From NCBI GenBank assembly GCA_002506015.1, contig DAWR01000199.1, forward strand, positions 1 to 7,320: a stretch of DNA of 7,320 bases. The letters are read 5' to 3'. The notes under the pieces were generated by a model. That model did no database searches. It was not told the origin of the DNA and worked only from the letters and a program-made list of their open reading frames with translations. The DNA comes from Candidatus Methanogasteraceae archaeon UBA261 (GTDB taxonomy: Archaea; Halobacteriota; Methanosarcinia; Methanosarcinales; Methanogasteraceae). Below, piece after piece: positions 7,248-7,320 of this stretch (positions are counted from its first letter, which is position 1; every line of letters starts with the position of its first letter). The translations under genes and the position numbers were made by a program.

Positions 7248-7256
7248 TTTTACCTC

Positions 7257-7263
7257 TCACCTC
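7257..7263 (-). promoter_or_regulatory. Ribosome-binding site GAGGTGA of the peptidase gene
   Basis: The minus strand reads GAGGTGA, 9 nt before the ATG at 7247, an extended match to the archaeal anti-Shine-Dalgarno sequence. It confirms the start and hence the lipoprotein signal. Confidence 0.75.
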
Positions 7264-7281
7264 TTTTTATTTTTTTATTCG

Positions 7282-7290
7282 TATATAATT
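7282..7290 (-). promoter_or_regulatory. TATA box of the peptidase gene
   Basis: The minus strand reads AATTATATA, preceded by purine-rich AAGAAGTA that could serve as a BRE. A transcription start about 25 nt downstream falls near 7260, next to the ribosome-binding site. A short leader and a monocistronic gene are likely. The flanking sequence is A/T-rich, so the exact box is uncertain. Confidence 0.5.
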
Positions 7291-7320
7291 TACTTCTTTA
7301 AGTCACTAAACCCCGGACTT

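Overview
The window looks like a piece of a methanogen-related (Methanosarcina/ANME-like) archaeal chromosome. The evidence is a Methanosarcina-type S-layer protein, an archaeal lipoprotein peptidase, TATA-type promoters and GAGGTGA/GGAGG ribosome-binding sites. The lineage is inferred from protein style only; no rRNA or other marker gene is present. All recognisable genes lie on the minus strand, so transcription runs right to left.

Layout, right to left. (1) 7247-5283: a 654-residue membrane-anchored M3-family (PepF-like) zinc oligopeptidase with a lipobox, a TATA box and a good ribosome-binding site. A perfect 9-bp hairpin follows its stop. (2) 5079-4354: an AT-rich class I SAM-dependent methyltransferase with its own TATA-like box. 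(3) 4156-3672: a decayed gene for a small Cys/His-rich protein of unknown function, with a good TATA box, one frameshift and one in-frame TGA where a Trp codon would fit. (4) 3671-3159: about 510 bases with no convincing gene. (5) 3158-3030: a possible 42-codon leader ORF whose stop overlaps the next start as ATGA. (6) 3033-1: the 5' 1011 codons of a very large cell-surface gene that leaves the window at the left edge. It encodes a signal peptide, a full Methanosarcina-type S-layer domain, four further shorter S-layer-like units and then a NosD/pectin-lyase-like right-handed beta-helix.

The two well-supported large proteins are both exported: an S-layer/beta-helix surface protein and a lipoprotein peptidase. 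This makes the window a cell-envelope neighbourhood, but nothing shows that the two work together. Each gene appears to have its own promoter, so there is no clear operon. I do not see a new multi-gene system here. The most interesting points are the repeat architecture of the surface protein, the coupled mini-ORF before it, and the small Cys/His-rich gene with two apparent lesions.
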